Of a DNA stretch of 64,000 nt, positions 9,461-18,900 are shown in pieces (the first letter of the stretch is position 1; the number at the start of each line of letters is the position of its first letter). Location of the stretch: contig JAKFUK010000001.1 in NCBI GenBank assembly GCA_021732745.1, forward strand, positions 508,931-572,930, written 5' to 3'. The translations under genes were made by a program, and so were the position numbers. A model generated the notes under the pieces. The model was not told where the DNA came from and did no database searches. It was given only the letters and a program-made list of their open reading frames with translations. Origin of the DNA: Nevskia sp. Its GTDB lineage: Bacteria; Pseudomonadota; Gammaproteobacteria; Nevskiales; Nevskiaceae.

Positions 9461-10441
9461 ATGATAATTTGCGCCGAACTCGCGAACTCAAGCGCCACGG
9501 CATCCTCGACGGTCCCTGTGACTTCCAGCCTCTTCCAGACCGTCGGCGTGATCGGCAAGCGCCGCGATCCCCGCGTCACCGATACCCTCGCCAAGCTCTG
9601 CGCCCTGCTCCGCGAGCAACGCCGCGACGTGCTCGTCGAAACCGAAACCGCGCGCTTGCTACCCGCCGGCAGTTGCGTCACCGCAAGCCGCGAGGACATG
9701 GCGACCCGCTGCCAGTTGATCGTGGTGATCGGCGGTGACGGCACCCTGCTCGATGCCGGCCGCAGCCTCGCCGCTTCCGGCGTGCCGATCCTCGGTGTCA
9801 ACCAGGGCCGGCTCGGCTTTCTGGTCGATGTCCGACCGGAAGACATGGGCGCCACCCTCGCCGACCTGTTCCGCGGCGAATACATCCGCGAAACCCGGCT
9901 GGTGCTCGAAGCCCGGGTGCGCCGCGCCGACGGCGGCTTGAGCCTGCCGTGGATGGCGGTCAACGACGTGGTGATCCGCAACCAGGCGGCGATCCGTATG
10001 GTCGAGTTCTCGACCTATCTGGCCAGCGATGTCGGCAACGGCAGCGGCTGGGAGTTCATCAGCCATCACCGCGCCGACGGCTTCATCGTGTCGACCGCCA
10101 CCGGTTCGACGGCCTATGCGCTGTCCGGCGGCGGCCCGGTGGTTCATCCGGCGCTGGCGGCGCTGGCACTGGTGCCGATCTGCCCGCATACGCTTTCCGA
10201 CCGGCCGATCGTGGTGCCGGCATCGCGCACCGTGCGCATCGTGCTCGGGGCGCTGGAAACCGGTGCCACGATGACCTGCGACGGCCAGATCGGCACGGCG
10301 TTGAGTCCATCCGACGCCGTGGAAATCCGCCGCTCGCCGCAGGATCTGGTGCTGGTCCACCCGCGCAGCTACAGCTATTTCGAGCTGCTGCGCGACAAGC
10401 TCGACTGGGGTCGCAACCCGGTCGGCATGCCCAAGAAATAG
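9461..10441 (+). CDS. nadK: NAD kinase
   Basis: 326 residues. It phosphorylates NAD to NADP. The diacylglycerol-kinase-fold motif VIGGDGTLLDAGR is at about residues 90-102, NQGRLGFLVDV follows, and the substrate motif TGSTAYALSGGGP is intact. The ATG at 9461 has GAGG seven bases upstream. It leaves about 20 extra residues before the conserved FQTVGVIGKRRDP, so a GTG at 9518 is a possible later start. The gene ends two bases before recN, and the pair is a conserved arrangement. Confidence 0.95.
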   Translation: MIICAELANSSATASSTVPVTSSLFQTVGVIGKRRDPRVTDTLAKLCALLREQRRDVLVETETARLLPAGSCVTASREDMATRCQLIVVIGGDGTLLDAGRSLAASGVPILGVNQGRLGFLVDVRPEDMGATLADLFRGEYIRETRLVLEARVRRADGGLSLPWMAVNDVVIRNQAAIRMVEFSTYLASDVGNGSGWEFISHHRADGFIVSTATGSTAYALSGGGPVVHPALAALALVPICPHTLSDRPIVVPASRTVRIVLGALETGATMTCDGQIGTALSPSDAVEIRRSPQDLVLVHPRSYSYFELLRDKLDWGRNPVGMPKK

Positions 10442-10443
10442 CC

Positions 10444-12114
10444 ATGCTGCGCAGCCTGCAAATCCGCAATCTCGCGATCATCGACGAGCTGAGTCTCGAC
10501 TGGTCGACCGGCTTCCATGTACTGACCGGCGAAACCGGTGCCGGCAAGTCGATTCTGATCGACGCCCTCGGCCTGGTCATCGGCCTGCGCGCCGATGCCA
10601 CGCTGGTTCGCTCGGGTGCTGAAAAGGCGGAAGTCTCGGCCGAATTCTCGATCGCCGACTGTGCCGATGCCGCCGCCTGGCTCGCCGACCGCGACTTGAG
10701 CGAAGGCGACGACTGCACGATCCGCCGCGTGGTCCATGCCGAAGGCCGGACGAGGGCCTTCGTCAACGGCAGCGCAGTCAGCGCTACCGAGTTGCGCGAA
10801 CTCGGCGAGCGGCTGGTCGAAATCTTCGGCCAGGGCGAAAGCCGCTCCTTGTTGATGGCGGATGCCCAGCGCCGCGCGCTCGATGAATCCGGCCGCTATC
10901 CGGAACTGCTCGCCGCCGTGACTGGCGCTGCCCGCTCCGTGCAGCAGATCGACGCCGATATCGACAGCTTGCGCGCCGCGCAAAGCCGCGATCCGGCGCA
11001 GCTCGAATACCTGCGCTTCCAGCTGCAGGAACTCGACGCGCTGGCGATGACCGCCGATGAACTGGCCGAACTCGATGCCGAACACAAGCGTCTGGCCAAT
11101 GCCGGCCGCCTGATCAGCGAAGGCGATGGCACCCAGCAACTGCTCTACGGCGGTGAAGCCAGCATCTACGACCAGCTGTCGCGGGCGGTATCGGCGCTGC
11201 ACGGCCTGTCGCCGCTGCACGAAGGCTTCGCTGAAGCCGAAAACCTGGCGACCAGCGCGCAGGCGCAGGTGCGCGAAGCGGCCGATTCGCTGCGTCGGCT
11301 GATCGAACGGCTGGATCTGGATCCGGAGCGCTTGGCCGAAGTCGAAAGCCGGCTCGGCGCGATCCACGACTTGGCCCGGAAGCACCGGGTGCGCGCTGAC
11401 CAACTGGTCGAGCGGCATGCGGAACTGCGCAAGGAGCTTGGCGGGCTCGAAGATGCCGGCACCACGCTGGCGCGGCTCGAAGCCCTGCGCGAGACGGCGC
11501 TGAAAAGCTACACCGCGGCCGCTGTGGCGCTGACGGCGGCGCGCCAGAAAGCGGCCGGCGCGCTGGCGGCGTCGGTGACCGAGCGGGTTCGCGAACTGGG
11601 CATGCCGAATGCGGAGTTCGTGATCGCCGTCGAAGCGACGAACCGCGACAAGCCGACCGCGCAAGGGGCCGACTTTGTGCGTTTCGATTTTTCGGCCAAC
11701 CCCGGCCAGCCGCCTCGGCCGCTGGCCAAGGTGGCGTCCGGCGGCGAACTGTCACGCATCAGCCTGGCCTTGCAGGTCAGCCTTTTGTCCGATGAAGGTG
11801 CGGCGACGATGATCTTCGACGAGGTCGATGCCGGCATTGGTGGTGTCACCGCCGATGTCGTCGGACAGCAGTTGGCGGCGCTCGGCAGCCATCGGCAAGT
11901 GCTATGTGTGACCCACCTGGCGCAGGTGGCCGCGCGCGGCAGCGAGCACTACGGCATCGCCAAGTCGGTCAGCGACGGCAGGACCCGCACTCAGGTCACC
12001 CGACTGGATCGCCCGGCAAGAGTCGCCGAACTGTCGCGGATGCTCGGTGGCGACGGCAGCAGCGGCAGCACCGTGACCTTGGCCGAAGAACTGCTGGGCC
12101 GCGCCGGTTTATAG
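10444..12114 (+). CDS. recN: DNA repair protein RecN
   Basis: 556 residues, an SMC-like ATPase used in double-strand break repair. Walker A GETGAGKSILIDAL lies near residue 33. Long coiled coils occupy about residues 150-370. The ABC signature VASGGELSRISLAL and Walker B ATMIFDEVDAGIGG lie near the C-terminus. Though open reading extends far upstream, the ATG at 10444 fits the family N-terminus (MLRSLQIRNLAIIDE) and starts two bases after the nadK stop. It is convergent with fur, with only three bases between stops. Confidence 0.98.
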   Translation: MLRSLQIRNLAIIDELSLDWSTGFHVLTGETGAGKSILIDALGLVIGLRADATLVRSGAEKAEVSAEFSIADCADAAAWLADRDLSEGDDCTIRRVVHAEGRTRAFVNGSAVSATELRELGERLVEIFGQGESRSLLMADAQRRALDESGRYPELLAAVTGAARSVQQIDADIDSLRAAQSRDPAQLEYLRFQLQELDALAMTADELAELDAEHKRLANAGRLISEGDGTQQLLYGGEASIYDQLSRAVSALHGLSPLHEGFAEAENLATSAQAQVREAADSLRRLIERLDLDPERLAEVESRLGAIHDLARKHRVRADQLVERHAELRKELGGLEDAGTTLARLEALRETALKSYTAAAVALTAARQKAAGALAASVTERVRELGMPNAEFVIAVEATNRDKPTAQGADFVRFDFSANPGQPPRPLAKVASGGELSRISLALQVSLLSDEGAATMIFDEVDAGIGGVTADVVGQQLAALGSHRQVLCVTHLAQVAARGSEHYGIAKSVSDGRTRTQVTRLDRPARVAELSRMLGGDGSSGSTVTLAEELLGRAGL

Positions 12115-12117
12115 GTG

Positions 12118-12561
12118 CTAGAGCCGCCGGTTGGACGCCTGCTTCAGATGCGGGCAGTCCTTCTTCTGGCACTCGCCGTACATGATCAGGTTGTGTTCGA
12201 TCAGCTTGAAGCCCAGCGATTCGGCCTTCTCGCGCTGGCGCTTTTCGATGATCTCGTCCTCGAACTCGTCGACCCGGCCGCACTGCATGCAGACGATGTG
12301 ATCGTGGTGGTGGCCGCGTTCAAGCTCGAACACTGCATGGCCACCTTCAAAGTGGTGGCGGGTGACGAGCCCCGCCGCCTCGAACTGCGTGAGCACCCGA
12401 TAGACCGTGGCCAGACCGATGTCCTCGCCGCCGTCCATCAGCCGCCGGTAGATTTCTTCGGCCGACAGATGCCGGGTTGGGCTGTGTTCGAGCATCTCGA
12501 TGATCTTGAGACGCGGCAAGGTCACCTTCAGTCCGGCGTTGCGAAGATCCTGTGATTCCAT
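12118..12561 (-). CDS. fur: Ferric uptake regulator Fur
   Basis: 147 residues. The winged-helix part includes GLKVTLPRLKIIEML, HLSAEEIYRRL and GLATVYRVLTQFEAAGLV. The dimerisation/metal domain has HFEGGHAVFELERGHHHDHIVCMQCG and a C-terminal CQKKDCPH zinc motif. It represses iron-acquisition genes when loaded with Fe2+. It is transcribed divergently from bamE across a 120-bp gap, as in many gammaproteobacteria. No convincing Fur box was identified in that gap. Confidence 0.97.
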   Translation of the reverse strand: MESQDLRNAGLKVTLPRLKIIEMLEHSPTRHLSAEEIYRRLMDGGEDIGLATVYRVLTQFEAAGLVTRHHFEGGHAVFELERGHHHDHIVCMQCGRVDEFEDEIIEKRQREKAESLGFKLIEHNLIMYGECQKKDCPHLKQASNRRL

Positions 12562-12681
12562 GAGGCTTTCCTGGAGGCAAACGGGGAGCTGACGATAAGA
12601 AGCTTGATTCGGGGAATGCTGCGGGCGTGGCCGAAACAGCCTTGCGCTATTATCGCACCTCGTTTTTCAGCCACAACCCAT

Positions 12682-13119
12682 ATGCGTCCGGCCATTCGTT
12701 CGATCCTGGTTTCCCTGCTTGCCTTGAGCCTGTCGGGCTGCTTCTTCGTCTACAAGCTGCCGACCCGGCAAGGCAATGTGATCGACCAGAAGCAGTTCGA
12801 TCTGCTGAAAGTCGGCCAGACCCGCGAACAGGTGAAGTTCCTCCTCGGCACGCCGATTGCCACATCGCCGTTCCGCAACGATCGCTGGGATTACTACGGC
12901 TATTACAAGGACCCGCGCGGCAAGGTGTCCACGCGCACCATCAGCCTGTATTTCGACGGCGACAAGCTTGATCGCATGGACGGCGTGCAGATCGCCAACA
13001 CCAAGAAGCCCGCAGCGGCTGCGACCGGTGATGCCGCACCTGCGGCGGCTGCGGAAGGCGTGACACCGGCCACCCAGGATCCGCTGTCGAAGGGCACCGA
13101 TTCCCAGACCAACAACTGA
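12682..13119 (+). CDS. bamE: Outer membrane assembly lipoprotein BamE
   Basis: 145 residues. The ATG at 12682 yields a lipoprotein signal with lipobox LSGC (Cys about residue 15). The BamE/SmpA domain follows: LLKVGQTREQVKFLLGTP, then NDRWDYYGYYKDPRGK and ISLYFDGDKLDRMDG. It is a subunit of the Bam complex that inserts beta-barrel proteins. A low-complexity Ala/Pro-rich tail follows the domain. TATTAT at 12648 could be the -10 box of its promoter. Confidence 0.95.
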   Translation: MRPAIRSILVSLLALSLSGCFFVYKLPTRQGNVIDQKQFDLLKVGQTREQVKFLLGTPIATSPFRNDRWDYYGYYKDPRGKVSTRTISLYFDGDKLDRMDGVQIANTKKPAAAATGDAAPAAAAEGVTPATQDPLSKGTDSQTNN

Positions 13120-13125
13120 TGCGAC

Positions 13126-13380
13126 TCAGGGCCGCCGCCGCGCCCGGCTGCGGCGCGCCTGTTTCGGATCAGCCTTGAGCGGCGCGTAGACTTCGACCCG
13201 CTCGCCGTCCGCCAGCCGCTCGTCCAGCGCCCGCAATCGGCCGAATACGCCGACAGCACCGTTATCCGGCACCGCGATGCCGACACTCGCCAGCGCATCG
13301 GCAACGCAGGCACCGGCCGCAAGTTCGATCGCCCGGCACTGCACCTGTCCCGCGACTGCCATCACCACTTCCACCTTCAC
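13126..13380 (-). CDS. rnfH: RnfH/RatB family ubiquitin-like protein
   Basis: 84 residues starting at GTG 13380, preceded by GGAGAGGG at good spacing; open reading upstream of this is only the antisense of smpB. The sequence matches the RnfH/RatB family: VKVEVVMA at the N-terminus, VGVFGRLRALDERLADGERVEVYAPL and the signature ADPKQARRSRARRR end. The function is poorly defined. In relatives this gene is paired with ratA, which is missing here. It is convergent with bamE and divergent from smpB. Confidence 0.92.
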   Translation of the reverse strand: MKVEVVMAVAGQVQCRAIELAAGACVADALASVGIAVPDNGAVGVFGRLRALDERLADGERVEVYAPLKADPKQARRSRARRRP

Positions 13381-13437
13381 ACTGCCCTCTCCTTGCCGTT
13401 TCGCGGATGACCCGGGCCGCTTCCCTATAATCAGACG

Positions 13438-13932
13438 ATGACTCAACCGAAGCGTGGCGGGAAGAAGAAAGAAGCGCCGGCCGATCGCGAGATCGCCCAG
13501 AACCGCCGTGCCCGCTTCGAGTATTTCATCGAGGAAAGCTTCGAGGCCGGCATCGTGCTGCTGGGCTGGGAAGTCAAGAGCCTGAGGGTCGGCAAGGCGC
13601 AGATCACCGAGGCCTACGTGATCATCAAGGACGGCGAAGCCTGGCTGCTCGGCGGCCACTTCAACCCGCTGCTGTCGGCCTCCACTCATGTCGTGCCGGA
13701 TGCCACGCGAACCCGCAAACTGCTGCTGAGCCGTCGCCAGATCGATCTGCTCCGGGGCAAGGTCGAACGCGCCGGCTACACCATCGTGCCGCTCGATCTG
13801 CACTGGACCCACGGCCGCGCCAAGTTGAACATCGGCCTTGCCAAGGGCAAGAAGCTGCACGACAAGCGCAATACCGAAAAAGACCGCGACTGGCAGCGCG
13901 AGAAAGGCCGCGCCATGCGCCACGACGCCTGA
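13438..13932 (+). CDS. smpB: tmRNA-binding protein SmpB
   Basis: 164 residues. Conserved blocks are [32 protein letters not shown] and the C-terminal KGKKLHDKR followed by a basic tail that folds into the ribosome decoding site. SmpB carries tmRNA to stalled ribosomes, and its RNA partner ssrA lies 349 bp downstream. The ATG at 13438 gives the normal N-terminus, with a short basic extension rich in Lys. Confidence 0.98.
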   Translation: MTQPKRGGKKKEAPADREIAQNRRARFEYFIEESFEAGIVLLGWEVKSLRVGKAQITEAYVIIKDGEAWLLGGHFNPLLSASTHVVPDATRTRKLLLSRRQIDLLRGKVERAGYTIVPLDLHWTHGRAKLNIGLAKGKKLHDKRNTEKDRDWQREKGRAMRHDA

Positions 13933-14281
13933 CCTGCGGCTGGTCCGCAGCCGATCGCGCTGAGGCTCGCAAGGTAGGGCCCTTCCCGCCAGTATCGACC
14001 CCAGTGCCCGCTGTGCGCGCCGACTTGCACCGGATTGGCTCAAAATTCCTGTCCGCAAACAGGCTTGCGAGAACCGATTTGCAAATCGCGGATGCCGGCA
14101 AGCGAATTTTCCCGAACGCTGCGGAAACCTATCTTTTCCTCCGCCTCAGGTCACCGTCTGCGGCAACTGAATTCCCGATTGCCGGTCGAAAATCCCCTGA
14201 ACCGGGAATTTCGCCTCATGCTTGAAAGCCGACGTCAATCCACCAGAACATCCCCTCAGTTGTGGTATGGTTCACTTACAC
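13933..14281. other. 349-bp gap between smpB and ssrA
   Basis: No gene was found here. The segment presumably holds the ssrA promoter: TATGGT at 14266-14271 could serve as a -10 box, but no matching -35 is evident. It is richer in A and T than the surrounding genes. Confidence 0.5.
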
Positions 14282-14637
14282 GGGGGTGACATGGTTTCGA
14301 CAGTGACTGGAAACTCGACGTGCATGCCGAGGTGCTTTCGTCCTCGTAAAACTTGAAAGCAAACAAGCTAGTTGCGAACGACGCTAACTACGCCCTCGCC
14401 GCTTAATCCCGGCGAGCGGTTGCCCCGGTGGTGTTGATGCCCCGGAAGCAGCCGTCGACTCTCATCAACTCGCGATAAAGGCAGGTCACTGGCCGATACG
14501 CTAAAACCCAAAGTGAATAAGTGAGCGCGTTCCGTGTCTGTCCGGGAGCGACCAACGAAAAATAAAGACTGACTAAGCATGTAGATCGAAGAACGGAAGG
14601 TTGTTGGACGCGGGTTCGATTCCCGCCACCTCCACCA
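14282..14637 (+). ncRNA. ssrA: Transfer-messenger RNA (tmRNA)
   Basis: 356 nt, a one-piece tmRNA. The 5' GGGGGUG pairs with CACCUCC before the terminal ACCA, forming the acceptor stem. The T arm GGGTTCGATTCCCGCC is present at the 3' end with an encoded CCA (14635-14637). The tag frame resumes at GCG 14374 and reads ANDANYALAA before TAA at 14404, giving a tag A-ANDANYALAA after the charged alanine. The E. coli tag has Glu where the second Ala of ANDA stands. It frees stalled ribosomes together with SmpB. Confidence 0.98.
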
Positions 14638-14642
14638 TTTTC

Positions 14643-14665
14643 AAAGGCCGCCGCGTGCGGCCTTT
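14643..14665 (+). terminator. Terminator-like hairpin after ssrA
   Basis: Perfect inverted repeat AAAGGCCGC / GCGGCCTTT around a five-base loop begins five bases after the tmRNA CCA end. There is no long T run, only the three T residues of the stem. It is likely the ssrA transcription end. Confidence 0.7.
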
Positions 14666-15029
14666 AGTGTTGGTAACGCACCTCAAGCACCGGCCATCGG
14701 CAGCGCGATGCCGGTTGGCAAGCCGTCAAGAAACCGTCGCGCCTCATGCTTCATGGTGTGCTTATTGCTTAGGGGGACTGTGACGATGCCTCGACTCGAA
14801 CACAGAATTGCCACGAAATACTCAGGAATGGCCGCCACAGTCGCGAAGTCCGCGGTGCGCCTGCATTCCGGCCCGTCCAGCTCCCTCAAGCCAACCATCA
14901 TCACGCTCCACGCAAAGCTGGCGGCGAAGGATCGGCGTCTTGTCGAAAATCAGGGCATCTGCGGCAATAACACGCTGAAATTACCAACAAATTTTTCCTG
15001 AAACAGGACCTTTCCGCTAAAGTATTGCG
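14666..15029. other. 364-bp gap between ssrA and the lipid synthase operon
   Basis: No convincing gene. Open frames of 97 codons (plus) and 73 codons (minus) exist but lack recognisable domains and overlap one another. The stretch is less GC-rich than its surroundings. No integrase, and no second copy of the tmRNA 3' end, is seen here. The operon promoter should lie in it, but no clear -35/-10 pair was recognised. Confidence 0.5.
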
Positions 15030-15848
15030 ATGACCGCCAATAATCTTGTTTTCATCATCATGGACAGATGCCGCTACGACAGCTATCTGCGAGCCAAACG
15101 TCCAAACATGGACCGTCTCGGAGACGGCCAAAAGCGTTATTCGTTCGCGTCTTGGACCAGTCCTTCGCATTACACCTACCTGATGGGAATGATCCCGCAC
15201 ACCAGCCCGCAGGGTGTGTTTGCGTCGGAGGTGTACAAGAAGGATTTCTCGCTCTGGGTCGATCGCCTCGGCGTCAAGGACCTGTCGTTCAAGAACTTCG
15301 TGCCGCATCTGTCGCTGCCCTATGTGCTTCAGCAGAACGGCTATCGCACCTCGGCCAAGGTGTCCTTGCCGGTGCTGAATCCGTTTTCGCATCTCAACAA
15401 GCATTTCGACGATTACAAACTGATGGCGAATCACAACGATTTCGCCGGTATGGTCAAGCAGATCGAGTTCGACAAGTCCGAACCGCAGTTCTACTTCCTG
15501 AACCTCGGCGAAACCCATTACCCGTTCATGCTCGATCCGAAGAACATGCCGCACATCTCCGGCGTGCACGGCGTGTTCAAACGCATGGATGACAACCTGG
15601 GCGCGGAAACCGAAGACAAGTTTTTCGACGACGAGCAGATGCGCGACCTCCACACCCAGCAGGTCAAATGCGTGGAGTACGTCGACGAAGTGCTCGACGG
15701 CCTGATCGCCAAAGCACCGGTCGGTACCCATTTCGTGATCACCGCCGATCACGGCGAGTGCTTCGGCGAAGGCGGATATTTCGGCCACGGGCCGATCGTT
15801 CACGAAAAAGTGCTGGAAGTGCCGTTCCTGGAAGGAAAGAAGCGCTGA
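15030..15848 (+). CDS. Sulfatase-like alkaline-phosphatase-superfamily protein
   Basis: 272 residues, short for the superfamily (usually 400-550). The N-terminus LVFIIMDRCRYDSYL provides the first metal Asp. The nucleophile region is SWTSPSHYTYLMG, with Ser/Thr instead of the Cys of true arylsulfatases. The second metal site is ITADHGECFGEGGYFGHGP. No signal peptide is seen, so it should be cytoplasmic. It is the first gene of the megasynthase operon (65 bp before the next start). Transfer or hydrolysis of a phospho- or sulfo-headgroup on the lipid product is a reasonable inference, not demonstrated. Confidence 0.75.
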   Translation: MTANNLVFIIMDRCRYDSYLRAKRPNMDRLGDGQKRYSFASWTSPSHYTYLMGMIPHTSPQGVFASEVYKKDFSLWVDRLGVKDLSFKNFVPHLSLPYVLQQNGYRTSAKVSLPVLNPFSHLNKHFDDYKLMANHNDFAGMVKQIEFDKSEPQFYFLNLGETHYPFMLDPKNMPHISGVHGVFKRMDDNLGAETEDKFFDDEQMRDLHTQQVKCVEYVDEVLDGLIAKAPVGTHFVITADHGECFGEGGYFGHGPIVHEKVLEVPFLEGKKR

Positions 15849-15913
15849 GCCATCGCGGCCAACCGGCTGCGGATGGCGGGTCGTTGAGTGGCAGTTCAGA
15901 CGGGAGAGTGGCA

Positions 15914-18900
15914 GTGGTTCACGACAGCTTCGATGTATTCGGTATTGCGCCGGCCGATGCGATGCATCCGGGCACGGCGGTGGCGACGGCGCGCGCCGGC
16001 GGCACTGGCCTGCTCGACCTCGAGTTCAGCCGTGACGATGACCGCGCCACCGCCTCGTTCGAGCGACTGCTGACCGCAACCGATGCCCGCATCGGCCTGC
16101 GCGTCGATTCCGGTCACGCCGCGCTCGCCGCGAAATTGCTGGTGACGGCAGGCGATCGCGCACTGACCCTGATCCTGACCGGCACGCCGGCACAGCAAGC
16201 GGTCGTCTCTGCCCAACTCGCAGCGGGCGGTCAGCATCGGGTGCTGGCCGAAGTCATCGACGTCACCCACATCGGTCACTTCCCGTTTGCCCATCACGGC
16301 CTTGTTGCCAAGGGTCATGAAGCGGGCGGCTGGGTCGGCGCCGATACCAGCTACATCCTTGCCCAGAAGCTGCTCGGCAAGACCGAACTTCCGGTCTACA
16401 TGCAGGGCGGCATCGGCGTGCACAGTGCTGCCGCGTTACGGGCGATGGGCGCGGCAGGCGTGATCTTCGAAGATCAACTGCTGCTGCTCGCCGAATCGCC
16501 GCTGTCGGAATCGCAGCAGAACGAGCTGGCCCGTCTGAACGGTGCCGAAACCCGCCTGTTCGGCGAACTGATTGATCTGCCCTGCCGCGTCTACTCGCGT
16601 CCGGGCACGCCGACGTTGAAAGCAGCGGATGCCGACAACAATCAGGTCGAAGCCGGCGATCTGCCGGTCGACGCCTGGCGCACGCGCCTGACAGCCAATC
16701 TCGGCTGGAACGGCGGTGAGCAGTTCATGCCGATCGGCCAGGGTATCGGCCTGGCGGCTACCTATCGCACGCAGTACCGCAGCGTCGGCCGCTTCATCCA
16801 GGCGGTGCGCCGTGCCAGCACCCGGCACGTCGAATCCGCGGTCGCGACCGGTTTCATGGCACCGGGCGGCGCGCTGGCGCAGTCGCATGGCACCACATTC
16901 CCGATCGCCCAGGGTCCGATGACCCGCGTGTCGGATTCACCCGAATTCGCCTACCAAGTGTCGAAGAACGGCGCGCTGCCATTCCTGGCGTTGGCGCTGT
17001 ACCGCGGGCCGCAGGTGCTGGAAATGCTCCAGCAGACCAAGGCCCGGATGACCCAGGCCGATGGCAGCGTGCTGCCCTGGGGCGTGGGCCTGCTCGGCTT
17101 CGTGCCGCACAGCCTTCGCGAAGAGCAGATCGCCGCCGTCTGGCAGTGCAAGCCGACTTACGCCTTGATTGCCGGTGGTCGTCCCGACCAGGCCGCGCAT
17201 TTCGAGCAGCACGGCATCCCGACCTACATCCATGCCCCGGCCCCGGCCCTGCTGCGCATGTACATCGAACAGGGCGCCAAGCGCTTCGTGTTCGAAGGCC
17301 GCGAATGCGGCGGCCATATCGGGCCGCTGGCCAGCTTCCCGTTGTGGGAGCAGATGATCGAAGTGCTGCTCGCCGACGTGAAGCCGGGCGCGGAAGCCGG
17401 TTATCACATCCTGTTTGCCGGCGGCATTCACAACGCAGCATCAGGCGCGATGCTGGCGGCACTTGCTGCGCCGCTGGCGGCACGCGGCATGAAGGTCGGC
17501 TGCATCATGGGCACGGCCTACCTGTTCACCCAGGAAATCGTCGACAGCGGTGCCGTGGTCAAGGGCTTCCGCGACGCCGCGATCTCCTGCGACAAGACCG
17601 TCAATTTCGAGACCGGTCCGGGCCATTCGACGCGTTGCGTCGACACGCCGTTCTTCCGCGAATTCCGCGACGCCCGCAAGGAACTGCTGCGCGAAGGTGT
17701 GGGCGCCGACGAACTGCGCGACCGCCTCGAAGACATGAACATGGGCCGCATGCGCGTGGCCTCGAAGGGCCTGAACCGCGACGCATCGGGCCAGATCGTC
17801 ACCGTCTCCGAAGCCGACCAGTACAAGGACGGCATGTTCATGATCGGCCAGGTCGCGACCATGCGCGATGGCGTGGTCACGCTCGACGCGCTGCATCGCG
17901 AAGTCACCGAGGGCGGCATGGCCATGCTGCACGCCGTCGTCGGTGCCAAGGGCGCGCGCAAGCAGGAAGCCAAGCCTTCCGACATCGCCATCGTTGGCCT
18001 GGGCACCCTGCTGCCGAAGGCGACCCTCGCCGAAAAATACTGGGAAAATATTCTCGACCAGGTTTGCGTGATCGGCGAAGTGCCGAAGGATCGCTGGGAC
18101 TGGAAGATGTATTTCGACGCCGATCGGCGCGCGCGCGACAAGGTCTATTCGCGCTGGGGCGGCTTCCTCGACGAAGTGGCCTTCGATCCGATTTCCTACG
18201 GCATTCCGCCGAAGTCGATGAAGTCGATCGACCCGATGCAGCTGCTGACGCTCGAAGTCGCGCGCCGCGCGCTTGCCGATGCCGGCATGGGCGATGGCGA
18301 TTTCGATCGCGAGAACACCAGCGTCATCCTCGGTGCCGGTGGTGGCTTGGGCGATCTCGGGACCCAGTACGCCGTGCGCGCCGAACTGCCCCGCTTCGTC
18401 GATATCGACGACAAGACGGTCTGGGAGCGCCTGCCGGAGTGGACGGAAGAATCGTTCGCCGGAACCCTGCTCAACGTGGCAGCCGGCCGAGTCAGCAACC
18501 GCATGGATTTCGGCGGCCTGAACTTCACCATCGACGCCGCCTGCGCCTCGTCGCTGGCCGCTATCTCGATCGCCGTCAACGAGCTTGAATCCGGCCGCAC
18601 CAATGTCGCCATCGCCGGCGGCATCGACACCGTACAGAGCCCGTTCGGCTTCCTGTGCTTCTCCAAGACCCAGGCGCTGTCGCCGAACGGCAAGCCGAAA
18701 ACCTTCGATCAGGGTGCCGATGGCATCGCGATCAGCGAAGGTCTGGCGGTGGTCGTGCTCAAGCGCCTCGCCGATGCCGAAGCCGCTGGCGACCGCATCT
18801 ACGCCGTGATCAAGTCGGTCGCCGGTTCCAGCGATGGTCGTGCGCTGGGTCTCACCGCGCCGCGTCCGGAAGGCCAGAAACTGGCGCTGAAGCGCGCCTA

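Noticed and set aside
12562-12681. Fur box in the fur-bamE gap
   Set aside because: TATTATCGCA shows only weak resemblance to the 19-bp Fur consensus.
13126-14058. Long frame extending rnfH to 310 residues
   Set aside because: The extension is antisense to smpB; the GTG at 13380 has a proper ribosome site and gives the family length.
14708-15001. 97-codon frame behind ssrA
   Set aside because: No domain, no clear ribosome site, overlaps another frame on the opposite strand.
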